Source: Rhynchonema sp. JSB1_4 (Eukaryota; Nematoda; Chromadorea; Monhysterida; Xyalidae). From it: a stretch of DNA of 64,000 bases. Made by a program: the position numbers and the translations under genes. The stretch spans positions 1 to 64,000 of the forward strand of contig JASAMV010005416.1 in assembly GCA_030248065.1 (NCBI GenBank), read 5' to 3'. Below are positions 1 to 13,400 of the stretch, piece after piece (position 1 is the first letter of the stretch; each line of letters opens with the position of its first letter). The notes under the pieces were generated by a model. The model saw only the letters and a program-made list of their open reading frames with translations. It had not been told where the DNA came from and did not search any database.

Positions 1-1780
1 CCAAAAAGTAAATCACCAGGCAACGCCACTCACACGTTCTGGATTCCATTCGAGCCAAAACCAAAAAGTAAATCACCAGGCAACGCTACTGACACGTTTT
101 GGATTCCAGGCGAGCCAAAACCAAAAAGTAAATCACCAGGCAACGCCACTCACACGTTCTGGATTCCATTCGAGCCAAAACCAAAAAGTAAATCACCAGG
201 CAACGCCACTCACACGTTCTGGATTCCATTCGAGCCAAAACCAAAAAGTAAATCACCAGGCAACGCCACTCACACGTTCTGGATTCCATTCGAGCCAAAA
301 CCAAAAAGTAAATCACCAGGCAACGCCACTCACACGTTCTGGATTCCATTCGAGCCAAAACCAAAAAGTAAATCACCAGGCAACGCCACTCACACGTTCT
401 GGATTCCATTCGAGCCAAAACCAAAAAGTAAATCACCAGGCAACGCCACTCACACGTTCTGGATTCCATTCGAGCCAAAACCAAAAAGTAAATCACCAGG
501 CAACGCCACTCACACGTTCTGGATTCCATTCGAGCCAAAACCAAAAAGTAAATCACCAGGCAACGCCACTCACACGTTCTGGATTCCATTCGAGCCAAAA
601 CCAAAAAGTAAATCACCAGGCAACGCCACTCACACGTTCTGGATTCCATTCGAGCCAAAACCAAAAAGTAAATCACCAGGCAACGCCACTCACACGTTCT
701 GGATTCCATTCGAGCCAAAACCAAAAAGTAAATCACCAGGCAACGCCACTCACACGTTCTGGATTCCATTCGAGCCAAAACCAAAAAGTAAATCACCAGG
801 CAACGCCACTCACACGTTCTGGATTCCATTCGAGCCAAAACCAAAAAGTAAATCACCAGGCAACGCCACTCACACGTTCTGGATTCCATTCGAGCCAAAA
901 CCAAAAAGTAAATCACCAGGCAACGCCACTCACACGTTCTGGATTCCATTCGAGCCAAAACCAAAAAGTAAATCACCAGGCAACGCCACTCACACGTTCT
1001 GGATTCCATTCGAGCCAAAACCAAAAAGTAAATCACCAGGCAACGCCACTCACACGTTCTGGATTCCAGGCGAGCCAAAACCAAAAAGTAAATCACCAGG
1101 CAACGCCACTCACACGTTCTGGATTCCATTCGAGCCAAAACCAAAAAGTAAATCACCAGGCAACGCCACTCACACGTTCTGGATTCCAGTCGAGCCAAAA
1201 CCAAAAAGTAAATCACCAGGCAACGCCACTCACACGTTCTGGATTCCATTCGAGCCAAAACCAAAAAGTAAATCACCAGGCAACGCTACTGACACGTTTT
1301 GGATTCCAGGCGAGCCAAAACCAAAAAGTAAATCACCAGGCAACGCTACTGACACGTTCTGGATTCCAGGCGAGCCAAAACCAAAAAGTAAATCACCAGG
1401 CAACGCTACTGACACGTTTTGGATTCCAGGCGAGCCAAAACCAAAAAGTAAATCACCAGGCAACGCTACTGACACGTTTTGGATTCCAGGCGAGCCAAAA
1501 CCAAAAAGTAAATCACCAGGCAACGCCACTCACACGTTCTGGATTCCAGGCGAGCCAAAACCAAAAAGTAAATCACCAGGCAACGCCACTCACACGTTCT
1601 GGATTCCAGGCGAGCCAAAACCAAAAAGTAAATCACCAGGCAACGCCACTCACACGTTCTGGATTCCAGGCGAGCCAAAACCAAAAAGTAAATCACCAGG
1701 CAACGCTACTGACACGTTTTGGATTCCAGGCGAGCCAAAACCAAAAAGTAAATCACCAGGCAGCGCTACTGACACGTTTA
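1..1780. repeat. 60-bp tandem satellite, about 29.6 copies
   Basis: Twenty-nine near-identical 60-bp units plus a partial one. Two unit variants are visible: one with CGCCACTCACACGTTCTGG and one with CGCTACTGACACGTTTTGG. The second is found near the left edge and clustered at 1261-1500 and 1681-1780, as expected from unequal exchange. The unit length is divisible by 3, so long open frames of repeated peptide appear on the minus strand; they are a by-product of the repeat and not genes. The array runs off the left edge of the window. Confidence 0.97.
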
Positions 1781-1787
1781 CTGACAC

Positions 1788-3616
1788 ATGGTCGATTACA
1801 TCCCTACGGGTCGAAATCGGCCAACATTTTGAACAGTTCGGGCAGAATCGTCGTATCGATACTGCGATGACCCCGATACCGTGGTGACGGTGGTTGGTGT
1901 CGCTTAACCGATCTCAGATTCGGTCTCCACGTGGTCGATTACATCCCTACGGGTCGAAATCGGCCAACATTTTGAACAGTTCGGGCAGAATCGCCGTATC
2001 CACACTGCGATGGCCCCGATACCGTGGTGACGGTGGGTGGTGTCGCTTAACCGATCTCAGATTCGGTCTCCACGTGGTCGATTACATCCCTACGGGTCGA
2101 AATCGGCCAACATTTTGAACAGTTCGGGCAGAATCGCCGTATCCACACTGCGATGGCCCCGATACCGTGGTGACGGTGGGTGGTGTCGCTTAACCGATCT
2201 CAGATTCGGTCTCCACGTGGTCGATTACATCCCTACGGGTCGAAATCGGCCAACATTTTGAACAGTTCGGGCAGAATCGCCGTATCCACACTGCGATGGC
2301 CCCGATACCGTGGTGACGGTGGGTGGTGTCGCTTAACCGATCTCAGATTCGGTCTCCACGTGGTCGATTACATCCCTACGGGTCGAAATCGGCCAACATT
2401 TTGAACAGTTCGGGCAGAATCGCCGTATCCACACTGCGATGACCCCGATACCGTGGTGACGGTGGGTGGTGTCGCTTAACCGATCTCAGATTCGGTCTCC
2501 ACGTGGTCGATTACATCCCTACGGGTCGAAATCGGCCAACATTTTGAACAGTTCGGGCAGAATCGCCGTATCCACACTGCGATGGCCCCGATACCGTGGT
2601 GACGGTGGGTGGTGTCGCTTAACCGATCTCAGATTCGGTCTCCACGTGGTCGATTACATCCCTACGGGTCGAAATCGGCCAACATTTTGAACAGTTCGGG
2701 CAGAATCGCCGTATCCACACTGCGATGGCCCCGATACCGTGGTGACGGTGGGTGGTGTCGCTTAACCGATCTCAGATTCGGTCTCCACGTGGTCGATTAC
2801 ATCCCTACGGGTCGAAATCGGCCAACATTTTGAACAGTTCGGGCAGAATCGCCGTATCCACACTGCGATGGCCCCGATACCGTGGTGACGGTGGGTGGTG
2901 TCGCTTAACCGATCTCAGATTCGGTCTCCACGTGGTCGATTACATCCCTACGGGTCGAAATCGGCCAACATTTTGAACAGTTCGGGCAGAATCGCCGTAT
3001 CCACACTGCGATGGCCCCGATACCGTGGTGACGGTGGGTGGTGTCGCTTAACCGATCTCAGATTCGGTCTCCACGTGGTCGATTACATCCCTACGGGTCG
3101 AAATCGGCCAACATTTTGAACAGTTCGGGCAGAATCGCCGTATCCACACTGCGATGGCCCCGATACCGTGGTGACGGTGGGTGGTGTCGCTTAACCGATC
3201 TCAGATTCGGTCTCCACGTGGTCGATTACATCCCTACGGGTCGAAATCGGCCAACATTTTGAACAGTTCGGGCAGAATCGCCGTATCCACACTGCGATGG
3301 CCCCGATACCGTGGTGACGGTGGGTGGTGTCGCTTAACCGATCTCAGATTCGGTCTCCACGTGGTCGATTACATCCCTACGGGTCGAAATCGGCCAACAT
3401 TTTGAACAGTTCGGGCAGAATCGCCGTATCCACACTGCGATGGCCCCGATACCGTGGTGACGGTGGGTGGTGTCGCTTAACCGATCTCAGATTCGGTCTC
3501 CACGTGGTCGATTACATCCCTACGGGTCGAAATCGGCCAACATTTTGAACAGTTCGGGCAGAATCGTCGTATCCACACTGCGATGGCCCCGATACCGTGG
3601 TGACGGTGGGTGGTGT
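1788..3616. repeat. 143-bp tandem satellite, about 12.8 copies
   Basis: Starts directly after the 60-bp array. The first unit is the most diverged and the following ones are nearly identical. Each unit carries a CCACGTGG palindrome (an E-box core) and the string CCGATACCGTGGTGACGG. The unit length is not a multiple of 3, so the repeated 74-codon open frames are artefacts. The array ends where TGGTGTC changes to TGGTGTCACTCGCTCTG. Confidence 0.96.
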
Positions 3617-4176
3617 CACTCGCTCTGTTCAGCCTCCTAATCGCGCCCTTGTTGTTGGAACTCTTAAGAACCACTAAGCACTGTTAACGACTATTAAGAA
3701 TATTTACCCAACTTTTTCTTCCGTTTTTGTTTGAACTATAAAGAACAATTAAGAACAATTAAGGATTATTAAGAATTTTCTGTTGGTCCTGTGATTTGGT
3801 GGTTACATGAAACCGTAAAGTTGATTATAGTGTTTGCGGCACAGATTAACTTGTGTGTCCACTACTACTGTGTAGCAACTAACCGATTGAGATTTGTTTT
3901 GACAATAAAACCAATCTAGCGCGTTGAACCCGTGTGATTTTCAGTGACAATCCACATAAAAACAATTCACTAAGCGTGGTCATAGCGCATGTTTAGTGCA
4001 TGAGATTTTCTGATTGATGGTTCAAGAACTTCCGCCTTTTTGTAACGCAACAACAATTGACTGAATAATTTTTAATGTCCTCAAATATGTACGTACATAA
4101 GACTTAAATCTCGATTTATGATAGGAGCGACTCTTTTCGACTCTAAATCATAAGTAGCTTTTACTTTTTATTGTAG
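3617..4176. other. AT-rich spacer without recognisable gene
   Basis: Contains a short cluster of AATTAAGA-like direct repeats at about 3680-3780 and no convincing exon. It lies between the satellites and the first exon-like segment. Confidence 0.6.
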
Positions 4177-4306
4177 GCCGAAGCTGACCAGCACCATAAA
4201 TGGCTGATGGACAACTTTGCGCGTATGGATGGTATTGAGTTCACGGGCGATTTGGATCAGGCAAGCGGAGGCAATCATCATGCCTCGCAAATGTCATCCG
4301 CTAGAG
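4177..4306 (+). CDS. Candidate exon of an upstream or same gene
   Basis: A 130-nt open segment between a TTTTTATTGTAG acceptor and an AGAG|GTACAG donor. The open frame starts AEADQHHKWLMDNF and is rich in polar residues, His and Met. It ends in phase 1 and joins in frame to the segment at 4904. No domain is recognised. It could be a 5' exon of the CCDC66-like gene or belong to another gene. Confidence 0.45.
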
Positions 4307-4903
4307 GTACAGTTACAGAACCAAACCATTCTTTTTCGTTTTTGTCTCAAGTTGTTATCAGAATGCAACCTGCGCCGTGCATTGGCTTGTTGCGATTTGA
4401 GGCGGAGTCACCATCACTATTAATTGAATTGCGATTATTTTATGGTCATTGAGTTGTCGTACGCAGGGTGTGTGGCGGTTTGCCAGCACCCGGGTGTGAT
4501 CCGAGATCAAGTTTTGGCTTTGACTTGGCTGCAAAACGTTTTTTATGACACACCAATCCGTGAAACGTCACCCAGCTGACCGTGTGCGTGTGCCAGTGCG
4601 CATGTGGCTGGTCGCTGTTTCACAACGGTTTGTAATGGGTTAACGCATCTTATGCCAGGTCAAAGTCAAATCCATTAGTGGAAACTCGACGCTGACCACA
4701 GCCGATCCAGGATGTCAGCATAATGCACACTGACCTGTGATTGCCTTAGTAGAACCTCTGCTGCGGGAGGTTACTCGCAGACAGTGAGGCTCATGGTAAC
4801 GTTAAGCTATAGTGTGGTGCAGGGCGCTACCCCTTCGCCGTACTTATTTCGGAAAATCCCAAGAACCTGCCACACCACTGCTAACCGCTGTATCAAATTG
4901 CAG

Positions 4904-4978
4904 AGAGTCGCGGGTCAAGTATGGCTCGTATGGATCTGGCTGACGTCTACGAAGTGAATGACGACGACGAATCAGCTG
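4904..4978 (+). CDS. Candidate exon, acidic segment
   Basis: A 75-nt segment after a TTGCAG acceptor and before G|GTGTGT. Read in phase 1 from the previous candidate exon it gives ...DLADVYEVNDDDESA, an acidic low-complexity stretch. Phase agreement with 4177-4306 on both sides supports the pair. Function unknown. Confidence 0.4.
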
Positions 4979-5267
4979 GTGTGTTTTTGAATTTTGAATT
5001 TGCCGCGCGTGAAAATTGGGAACATTTTCTTTGGATGCTTGATTGATGACAATTTGGCCGCCGTTTTCAGACCAGCAGCGTCCGGTCATGGTGAATTGTA
5101 TTCATGATGAACATAAAATGTGAGTTTGTTTCTTGATAGGTCTGACATCAACCAGCACAGATGGTGTTTTTGTTTGGGCTTGGCCTTTGAGACTGCAACT
5201 TACTGTTGGCTTCGGCATGAGTGTAACCATCTGGTGTACTGTAATACCACTTACAGTGTACTGGCAC

Positions 5268-5690
5268 CGGCAGCGCTGGAACGTGATCCCGATCCCGAAA
5301 TCTGGATCGAGAGAACTTCAATCCCGGTGAAATGCCGAAATCCCGATCCCGATTTTATTATCCGGATCCCGAACCCGGTCTCGATCGGGCATTCTTATCG
5401 GCATTTTTATCGGGATTATCGGTTAAAAGTGCGTAGTTGTACCACTTCTGAGAATGATAACAAAAATGTGAATGAACAGTGGTCAATTTTGCGTCCTTTT
5501 TGCACAGTTTGGCGTCGTTTTTGCTGCGTATGTTTTGTAGGTACCCCGACCGTGGGTCCAAAAATGAAAAATTGTACCTGCAAGGTGATTAATATTGTGC
5601 CAAAAACTGTAATCCCGATCCGGAAAAATTCACTCTCGCTAAGGAATCCCGATCCAGATTAATCATCCGTTTCCCGATCCCGACAAGCAA
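5268..5690. repeat. Degenerate GATCCCGATCC-rich repeat block
   Basis: Many short copies of ATCCCGATCC and variants in both halves, with a less repetitive middle (5400-5600). The ends are roughly complementary, so this may be a decayed foldback element. The 180-codon open frame crossing it is not coding-like. Confidence 0.5.
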
Positions 5691-5807
5691 TCCCGTTTGA
5701 GCACTGGGCACCAGTGTTATCTGATCTGTTGACGAGTGCTGCCGACAGCCGGATGCACCCGCTGGATGTTTTCCTCACTCTCCCCTGATTCCACCCTGTC
5801 AATTCAG

Positions 5808-5967
5808 GCAAAGTCATCATCAGTCGTCCCCGGACACGGACTCGGAGGACAAACAGAACACCATTCATAAACAACCACAAACGGGCGCGCCGGCTGTGAT
5901 GGACTTGTTTGTGGACGGCGAAACAGGAAGGACTAACGCGAAAGACATTAACAGGACTGATGTGGAG
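5808..5967 (+). CDS. Candidate exon (polar, Ser/Gln/Asp-rich)
   Basis: Lies between an AATTCAG acceptor and a GTGGAG|GTGTAG donor. Only one frame is open: it begins QSHHQSSPDTDSEDK and ends ...AKDINRTDVE. The composition looks like a disordered coding exon. The frame needs a phase-2 upstream exon, while the exon at 4904 ends in phase 1, so a linking exon or alternative splice site is missing. Confidence 0.45.
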
Positions 5968-6151
5968 GTGTAGATGGGGAAATAGGTACGACGTGGTCTG
6001 CTATTTTAGTGTGAACCCCGTCCAAAAGTCCGATAGTCTTTGCAACAGTCTGCCTACAAGCAATGTTGTTCGAAAATGTCCGGAAGATTTCACTTTTTGT
6101 AGGATCACTATAAAAATGGTTGACTGAAAGCAGATATGTAATGCCAGCTTA

Positions 6152-6365
6152 GGGTGGCATTTTCGAAACGGTGTAAAGCTCAGTTGGGTGTAAAGGTCGG
6201 TGTAAGCTCGGTCGAAGGCTCTGTCGGTGTCAGCTCGGTGTAAACATGAAACACTCCACGTTAACAGCAGGCAGTGTTTCATGTTTACACCGACCGAGCT
6301 TTCGATTGAGCTTACACCGACCTTTACACTCAACTCACCTTTACACCGTTTCGAAAATATCACCC
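6152..6365. mobile_element. Palindromic MITE, family A copy 1
   Basis: About 214 bp with long inverted halves: GGGTGGCATTTTCGAAACGG at the left end and CCGTTTCGAAAATATCACCC at the right, and GTGTAAAGGTCGGTGTAAGC-type blocks mirrored inside. Flanked by TTA on both sides. A second copy lies at 40658-40872. The loop region holds TGAAACAC and GTGTTTCA, relatives of the dispersed ATGTTTCA motif. Confidence 0.8.
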
Positions 6366-7323
6366 TTAGAAGATTTTCGGTCATTTTGCGTTTGAGCCAT
6401 ATTTTAGCATCAACAATTAATGTTGTTCATTACCATTTTGCCATAAATTAGTCACATTTGTGTGCTTGTTAGCTTTTTTAGAAATTGTCATACGTACCCC
6501 ATAATTCGTTGTCGATTTCTGTAGAAACACCGGTTTTATCACTCGAATATTGAATATAGATCTGCGTCTTTACAACTTGTATAATTTTTTGTATACTTAT
6601 CCTTCTTTCATGATTCCCGGCTTTTGGCGCAGCTGTCATCTTTATTTTCTTAAACGGTATATTTTTACCTGTACATAATTGGACACATGTTGCCTTGCCA
6701 GTATTATACTAGCTTCTTTCCTTTTTATTTCTATTTTCGAACTCATTTATTTATGAGCCGGTGCCAGTTTTTCATCTTGCGGACGTTGCCATGTTGTGAT
6801 TTGTGCATACAAAGTTTTGTCTTTGAATATTTCATTTCTAGTTTAGATATCTGGTCCGTAGACTCTATGCGCAGAATAAATAAAGTTATATGAAAATATG
6901 AAGACGCGTTTTGTTGTCGTACAAATTGCTTGTTTTGTTAATTTCATGTTCTCCTCATATTGTCCGTTTTATTGGGTGTTCCAGATCGATCAGATAAAAA
7001 CTTGAAACTTGAAACGATGCTTGGATGCTCTTTTACTGCGCTTACATGCGTATCTACAGTTTACCAACCAGACAGCACTTTCCTATGTGCACTATTTTTG
7101 CTGAAACATTTTCCCCAAACCCAGAACGCGCGAATATAAATTTTGTGCGTTGCAACAATATCAAGATTGGGTTTCAGTTGCTTTGCCGTATGAACACAGT
7201 TTGCTTGTATTTTGCTGCGCTGTGTGGTTAGCGCACATCTTCGTTATGCTGCTTTCCACCCTTAAAATTTCACACCATACTGCATTTATTCTTTATTTAA
7301 TTTTTGTTAATTTTCTTTTCCAG

Positions 7324-7424
7324 AGAATTCAAAAAAATGGAGGATTCACCAAATTCAAGTGGACTGAATGACAGCAGACGCTCGTTGTTGGAGCAGAAAA
7401 AGGCACAATGGGCAAAGGAAAGAG
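7324..7424 (+). CDS. CCDC66-like exon with chosen start codon
   Basis: TTTTCCAG acceptor and AGAG|GTCAGT donor. The ATG at 7337 starts MEDSPNSSGLNDSRRSLLEQ. This exon carries the conserved KKAQW segment. It ends in phase 1. The four codons before the ATG are also open, so an upstream start is possible. Confidence 0.6.
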
Positions 7425-10400
7425 GTCAGTGTCGTACAGTGCACACTCGTTATAATGACTGACCGAAAATGCATGTGTAAAATGGATGCCCCGTAGAAAA
7501 GTACGGCATGTCACTTGGCCACATTTATGGTTCATGAGACTTGAAAATTTGTGCGCATTTTACCAGCGACATAAACAACTTTCGGTGATCGACTTGAAAA
7601 TGTTCTGGACAATCCAAATCAAAAATATGGCTAAAAATCCGAAACCGACTATTCAAAAAGGTTGATGACTGCCGGCCAATATCGCCTCATGATGCGCGCG
7701 GATGCCATGATTGTTGATAGATACATATCAGCGAAGTGTCACGCTCTGTTCAAATAGCGTATTTGTCTTATCAGTGATGTACGCTGATGTTTCACGAAAT
7801 GGGTCGAGGAACGAGCGTGTGAAACTGTGCAGATCCCGGCCCATGTTCAAAAAAACTTTGGAGATGGACAAAAAATCACAAAGACATGATTAAATACAGA
7901 TCATCTAAAAATAATCAAACAAATGTAAATCTTACAGCCGAACAACACGAGTGGAACCCGTTCGGCCGACCGGGCGGTGGTGCCCCTCTACGGCCACATC
8001 GTGCCCGGTCCTCATCGGTGAGTGTGTTGCCGCGAACATCGAATAATAACAATCAAAATAGTAATAATACGAGTGGATTGTCGTCGAATGATGTCACGAA
8101 TGGACATGCGCAAATGAATATGACCATGTCACCGTCGATGCTGGCCAGTTATCATCAGCAGCAGGTTCGTTATATTGCGGGTTGGGTTTTCGGGCTAATA
8201 TTACAGTGGTCAACTCAGGTGGTTTGATCAGTTCGCCAACTCACAGCCAGGGTTGATGATTAAAAAAACGTTTTTTTTGAAAACGCCCAGGTAACCAAAA
8301 TATGCCCCAAAAAATTGGAAAACGGTCATGTTGGGAAGAAAACGTGGTCAAATGAAGTAATTCTATGTGTTCTGAGGCAAAATAAACGGGTTTCAACCCT
8401 TTTCTAGCGAGTTGTTAACATACCATATCTGACCCGCATCATGGGACCAACTTTGGCCGGGGTCATCATTGAAAGTCAAACTCCGTATATCGATGTATCT
8501 CGACAAAGTAAAAGTTGGTTGAAAATTTTTTGAAAAAAAAATGAATTGATTTTTCTTGAAAATCAGGGTACTTTCCGTATTTTAAATCAGGATTTAAAAA
8601 AAACAAAAAACGACCCAGACGTTTTTTTTAAAAACGTCGTTTTTTTAAGAAAAACGCCGTCCTTTTTTTGCCCAACCCTGCTCACAGCAGCCCCCGAGTG
8701 AGCGGGAGAAATAATACTCGGCATGCGGGGTGAGTTGACGGCTCTACAAAGTGAATTGACGAAATGATTTGACCACTTGAGTTGACCACTGCAATATAAG
8801 CCCGTGTTTTTGGGCATTTTTTGTTTTTTTTGTGTCTTTGTTGACTTTTGCGCTAACAATAGTGGTAGCGACAAAACTATTTAAAATTTTGTGAATGATC
8901 CGGGGGGGCACTAGCTAGCTGATGTTTCATTAAGGATCTCTTCTCTGTTCTGTTTTGTTATGCAGGGTGAAACCAATTCTGATCAGCGATCACCAATCTT
9001 TATCATGTGCATGTAGTACAGATGGATCGTTTCTCCTTGAGGTCTTGTTTTTTGAAAGCCGAAATGGTTTCATGTGATGTGCGAAACACAAAATGTGGCT
9101 CTGATTCACGTGTTTTTATTTTTTTGCTCGATATTTGCTGACACATCTGATGAGGTACACGGTTTCACCGAAGCTTGAATTGGGTTAATCTGACCAATTT
9201 TTTTATCCGACTGCCAGATTCTGTATCCGGTGCCGCCAAAAAAAGCCACAACACGTTTTCAAACTTGCCCTTTTGCGTGTATCAATGTGGGTGCACCAAG
9301 TCATGCGCTTTTGTCATGATGTCAAACAGCTACAAGGACAGGCCCACGACACCATGCATGAGGTTTTGATCTAAAAAAGGTACACATATACATTGCAAAA
9401 TGGTCACAAACCACACCCACCTGAAAATAGACATGTAAATGTGCAGCGTGTAAATACTGCGCTTTCATCAAGGGCATGTTATATGTATTGTATACGATGG
9501 TGGGTATATGCTTGTGTGTTGGTGATTGTTTTTGGGCACTTTCAGTTTCCACAGCAAATATATAACTGAATACTGAACGTGTACCCTAAAAATTTCTGCT
9601 GTGCGGAAACCTTTGCCCAAACCCATCACTGATCCCACATTGTATGTAGAGAGAGCCAAAAACGACGTGTTTACGACTTTTGTAAGGTGGACTATCACTG
9701 CCGTCTGGCGTTGCATGTTTCGACCATATAGTTGTCAGGTATTTGAGATCCTCCACGTGTCTTTTGCGACATACAGACTGTCATGTTGCAACGACTTCGG
9801 TTATGATGTTGCGAGAAAGTGACCATGTACATATGTACCTATGTATGTACATGCATATGATGGTGTGTGCGCTTCGGGCCTGGCGACAATGTCCAAACCC
9901 GTACTTGTTGACAGATTTGGAATATCTTCATGTATCATTTGTGTGTACCAACCGTCGTTTAGTGGGTGTACTGTCTTGTTGGATGCAGTTTTCACATGGT
10001 GCAGCACTTTTTGGTCACCCACTAACACACACCCCTGTGTAGTTTTCCGTCTTCATGCGGTGGTCATAATTGCAGATTTAGAGTCTGTAAACTGCCCTGC
10101 CTGAGACTTTGTGAGTCGTTTGGGGCTATTTTTCGGCAAATAATCGTAAAATCCGTTGATCTTTGACAGAGACCCGTGGGGACGGGGGAGGGGGCAGTTT
10201 ATTGCAAAAATTACAAGAATGCAAATTTTTGAGTACGCCGTGTCTGTTGAAGAAGATTGCCAATATGTTAAATCCCAATATTTTTAGCACTCAATAACCT
10301 GCTGAACTGTATACTGTATTATCTGTGCAAACAAATATAAACGCACAGAGAAAGTTGTAACACAAAGTTTTGCGGTGACTAATTCACAAACAGAGTAATT

Positions 10401-13400
10401 TGAACGTGTATAGCTTGTCAAAGTGTGGTGGGTGGGTGGGTTTTTGGTCGACATCTGCGAATAAATAGCTCACCATTGGCAACATTTCATATTGCGTTGG
10501 TTCCAGCTTTGGGGATTGAAAGTTGATCAACTTTAAAATGTTTGATTTTCACAGCCGGGCGGTGCACCAGGCCTCGTCAGTGCGGAACACCTACCACAAC
10601 AAACGAACAGCTGTCCATGAATCAGAATATTGAGAACGCAATTGAAAAAAATTCGAAACTGTGTCTGAATTGATGTGTACAGTATATACTGCAGTTCTTT
10701 ACTTTGAGCTGAATGTATGAATTGATTTCATTTGTACGGGCTAGAGATCGAGCGGGCGGGTTTGTCGGCGGTGCTTTTATTCCGGTCCCAAAGTTGAGTA
10801 TAGATAGAATAGAATAGAATAGAATAGAATAAATATATTTGCAATGGATCACGCTTAAATATCACTTTGGATGACACGTCACTAAAGAAATACACGTAGA
10901 AGCTACGTTATCGGGCTAAATACCAGTTATACTGCTTCTTCTTCCCCTTTTAGCGAACAAGAGTGATCAGTTCTTCTTCGTGGTAGAGAAAGAGCACAGG
11001 TTCACGTCAGCGCTAAACGTGTCCTTGCGAAGCGATTTGAAAGTTTTTGAGTCTTCTTGATCTTGAATTCGTAGTTCTAATAATTTTTTTGGATTTTTTC
11101 ATTGTTTTCTAATACAAACATACATATCCCTCTTTCCATATTCCGGACCCATACTTCATCGCTTTTTTTCCTCCACCGCCGCGCAACCAATTGGAGTGAT
11201 TGTGCACATCATTGCTCGCCTCTTGATGATCGATGGGCACATTGTCGCGATCGTCATTGCGGAACGAGTTTGTGCCATGCCAATTCGAAGTATCAGCACA
11301 ATTCACTGGTTCGTCGCACGGCACAGTATCCTGCACACTCGACGAACTGTTTGATTGACGCTGAGAACGACCGAGTTTTCTATTCTCATGCTTTTTTCGA
11401 TTTCTCAGTCGTCTTGACTCGTTTCGACCATCGGTCTGTTCGTTCTGTTGGCCGAAACACATTTGGTACATTTCCTGTGCTTGTTCAACAGATTCAGCGG
11501 CTGATTTCATCTCGTTGTATGTGCCATTCGGCATACCACACAATTCCAGCCGTATTTCGGTGCTGCGCACGCCTTTCATGAAATGTAGTTTCAGAAAGCG
11601 TTGCGTCACGTGGTCATCAGTAGTGTGCAATTCATATGCAACCATCATCAAACTTTCCAGTTTGGCGGCAAATTCACGAATGGACTGACCGGCACCCTGA
11701 TTGCACTGCAGCAACTCTAGGTGTGCTTTGACATTGGCGAACTTTGGGAGATAACAGTTGTCCAAGTAGTCCAACGTCGCCTTCAACGATTGCTGCGTTT
11801 GCACCGATTGGTCACAATAGGATTCTAGGGTCGCACCTTCAAGACTCATGCGAATGACGTGCAGTGCCACATCGTCCTTCATACCAGACTCAATCAACAA
11901 TCGCGACTGCACACCCTTTCGCCAGGCTCTGTACTTCTTCGGATCACCATCGAATCGATCAAACGGACCTGTCAGCAGTCGATGCGAACTGCCTTGCTGA
12001 ACAGACACAGCTGTATGATGTGTCGACTGCGCCTGAACATGGCCGATCAACTTCAACGTAAGATCCTCTGTCCTCTTGTGCTGCGCGTCAGCATTCTGTT
12101 GCTGTTTCTTCAGCACTTTATCCAACAGTGTCGGCATCACAGATGCACTCACTTGTTCGTTTCTCGACTCACGTGACGACTTTGCATCGCAACTGCTTGA
12201 CGACAGCACATTTTCATCAACACAATTTCCAAATGGCTCCACGTCATCTCTGTCCGATTCTTCGACATTGCGGCATTCGGAAACTTTGTGCGTGGGCTTT
12301 TCTTCAAAATTTTGACCCGACGCATTCGACATCTTTTCACTGGCACTGCAGCTACTTTTCGAATAATAACCTTGGTCGTCACAGTCATCGTGTTTGTCTT
12401 GTTGTTTCAACATGCCACGACGTTGCTGTTTGTGTGGATCTGTTTCAGCTGCCAGCGTGGCTTTTGCTGATCCACCACCGATCGAAATACGACTTGCAAT
12501 TTGACACAAGCCTTTCCACAACGCTGTCGTACCGACTTTCATGGGCGATCTTGTCGTATCGTGCCTCATGGGCGATCTTTCATCGACCCAGTCACCGGCC
12601 GATCTTTCAGTCGTATCGAGCCTCATGGGCGATCTGTTATCGACCCAATCACCAGCCGATCTTTCTGTTGTATCGAGCTTCATGGGCGATCTTGTATCGA
12701 CCCAATCACCAGCCGATCTCTCTTTCTCCCCGTCCCGTTCAGTTAGACTCAAATCACATGGTATCAATTGACAATCACTGGGAATCACACAAGCAGAATC
12801 CTGACAGGCATTTCGAATTTTTTCTTTCTCATCGCTATCGGGCTTCGCTTCGCGGATTTCACACGGTTGATCGTTGTCCATGGACCTTTCGTGCTGCAAA
12901 TGAGCTCGAATCAGTCTGTCATCGTCAACGTTCAGCAGAACATGGCCGTACTTTGTGCAGATGCTGTTGATTGCAAACGCCAAGCGACGGTATACAGTAT
13001 CCCAGTGATCAAAATGGATGACCGGCCAATTTCCAAATTTGTCAATGAACTGGCGGTACAGTCCCATATCAGATCCCAAACTGGCCTGTAACACCATTTG
13101 TAGTCGCAGCGTCGTCGTCGCATCGCATTTGTCGACCATTTGTTCAAGCCACGTAATCAATTCGCTCATTTCGCAAGGTCTTGTGTCGGTAACAAGCCGC
13201 AAAACAGCAGAATTTCCGGCGCGGGCACGCGGGATCATTACGACGCAGGTGACACCAGATCGAGCGGCGGGTTTATCGGCGGTGCTTTTACTCCGGTCCC
13301 AAAGTTGAGTATAGATAGAATAGAATAGAATAGAATAGAATAAATATATTTGCAATGGATCACGCTTAAATATCACTTTGGATGACACGTCACTAAAGAA

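Noticed and set aside
86..1696. Long minus-strand open frames of repeated peptide (396, 99 and 76 codons)
   Set aside because: They exist only because the 60-bp satellite unit is a multiple of three and lacks a stop in some frames.
1894..3548. Repeated 74-codon plus-strand frames
   Set aside because: Each is the same frame in successive 143-bp satellite units; not genes.
1..3616. CRISPR-like regular repeats
   Set aside because: Units are contiguous without unique spacers, and the surrounding genes are eukaryotic.
5120..5662. 180-codon frame
   Set aside because: Runs through the GATCCC-type repeat block; no splice context or protein-like pattern.
10555..10610. Possible exon starting PGGAPGLVSAEHLPQQ after an ACAG acceptor
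   Set aside because: No good donor before a stop codon, and the flanking exons already join in phase without it.
12128..12970. 280-codon plus-strand frame opposite gag
   Set aside because: Antisense shadow of the gag coding frame on the minus strand.
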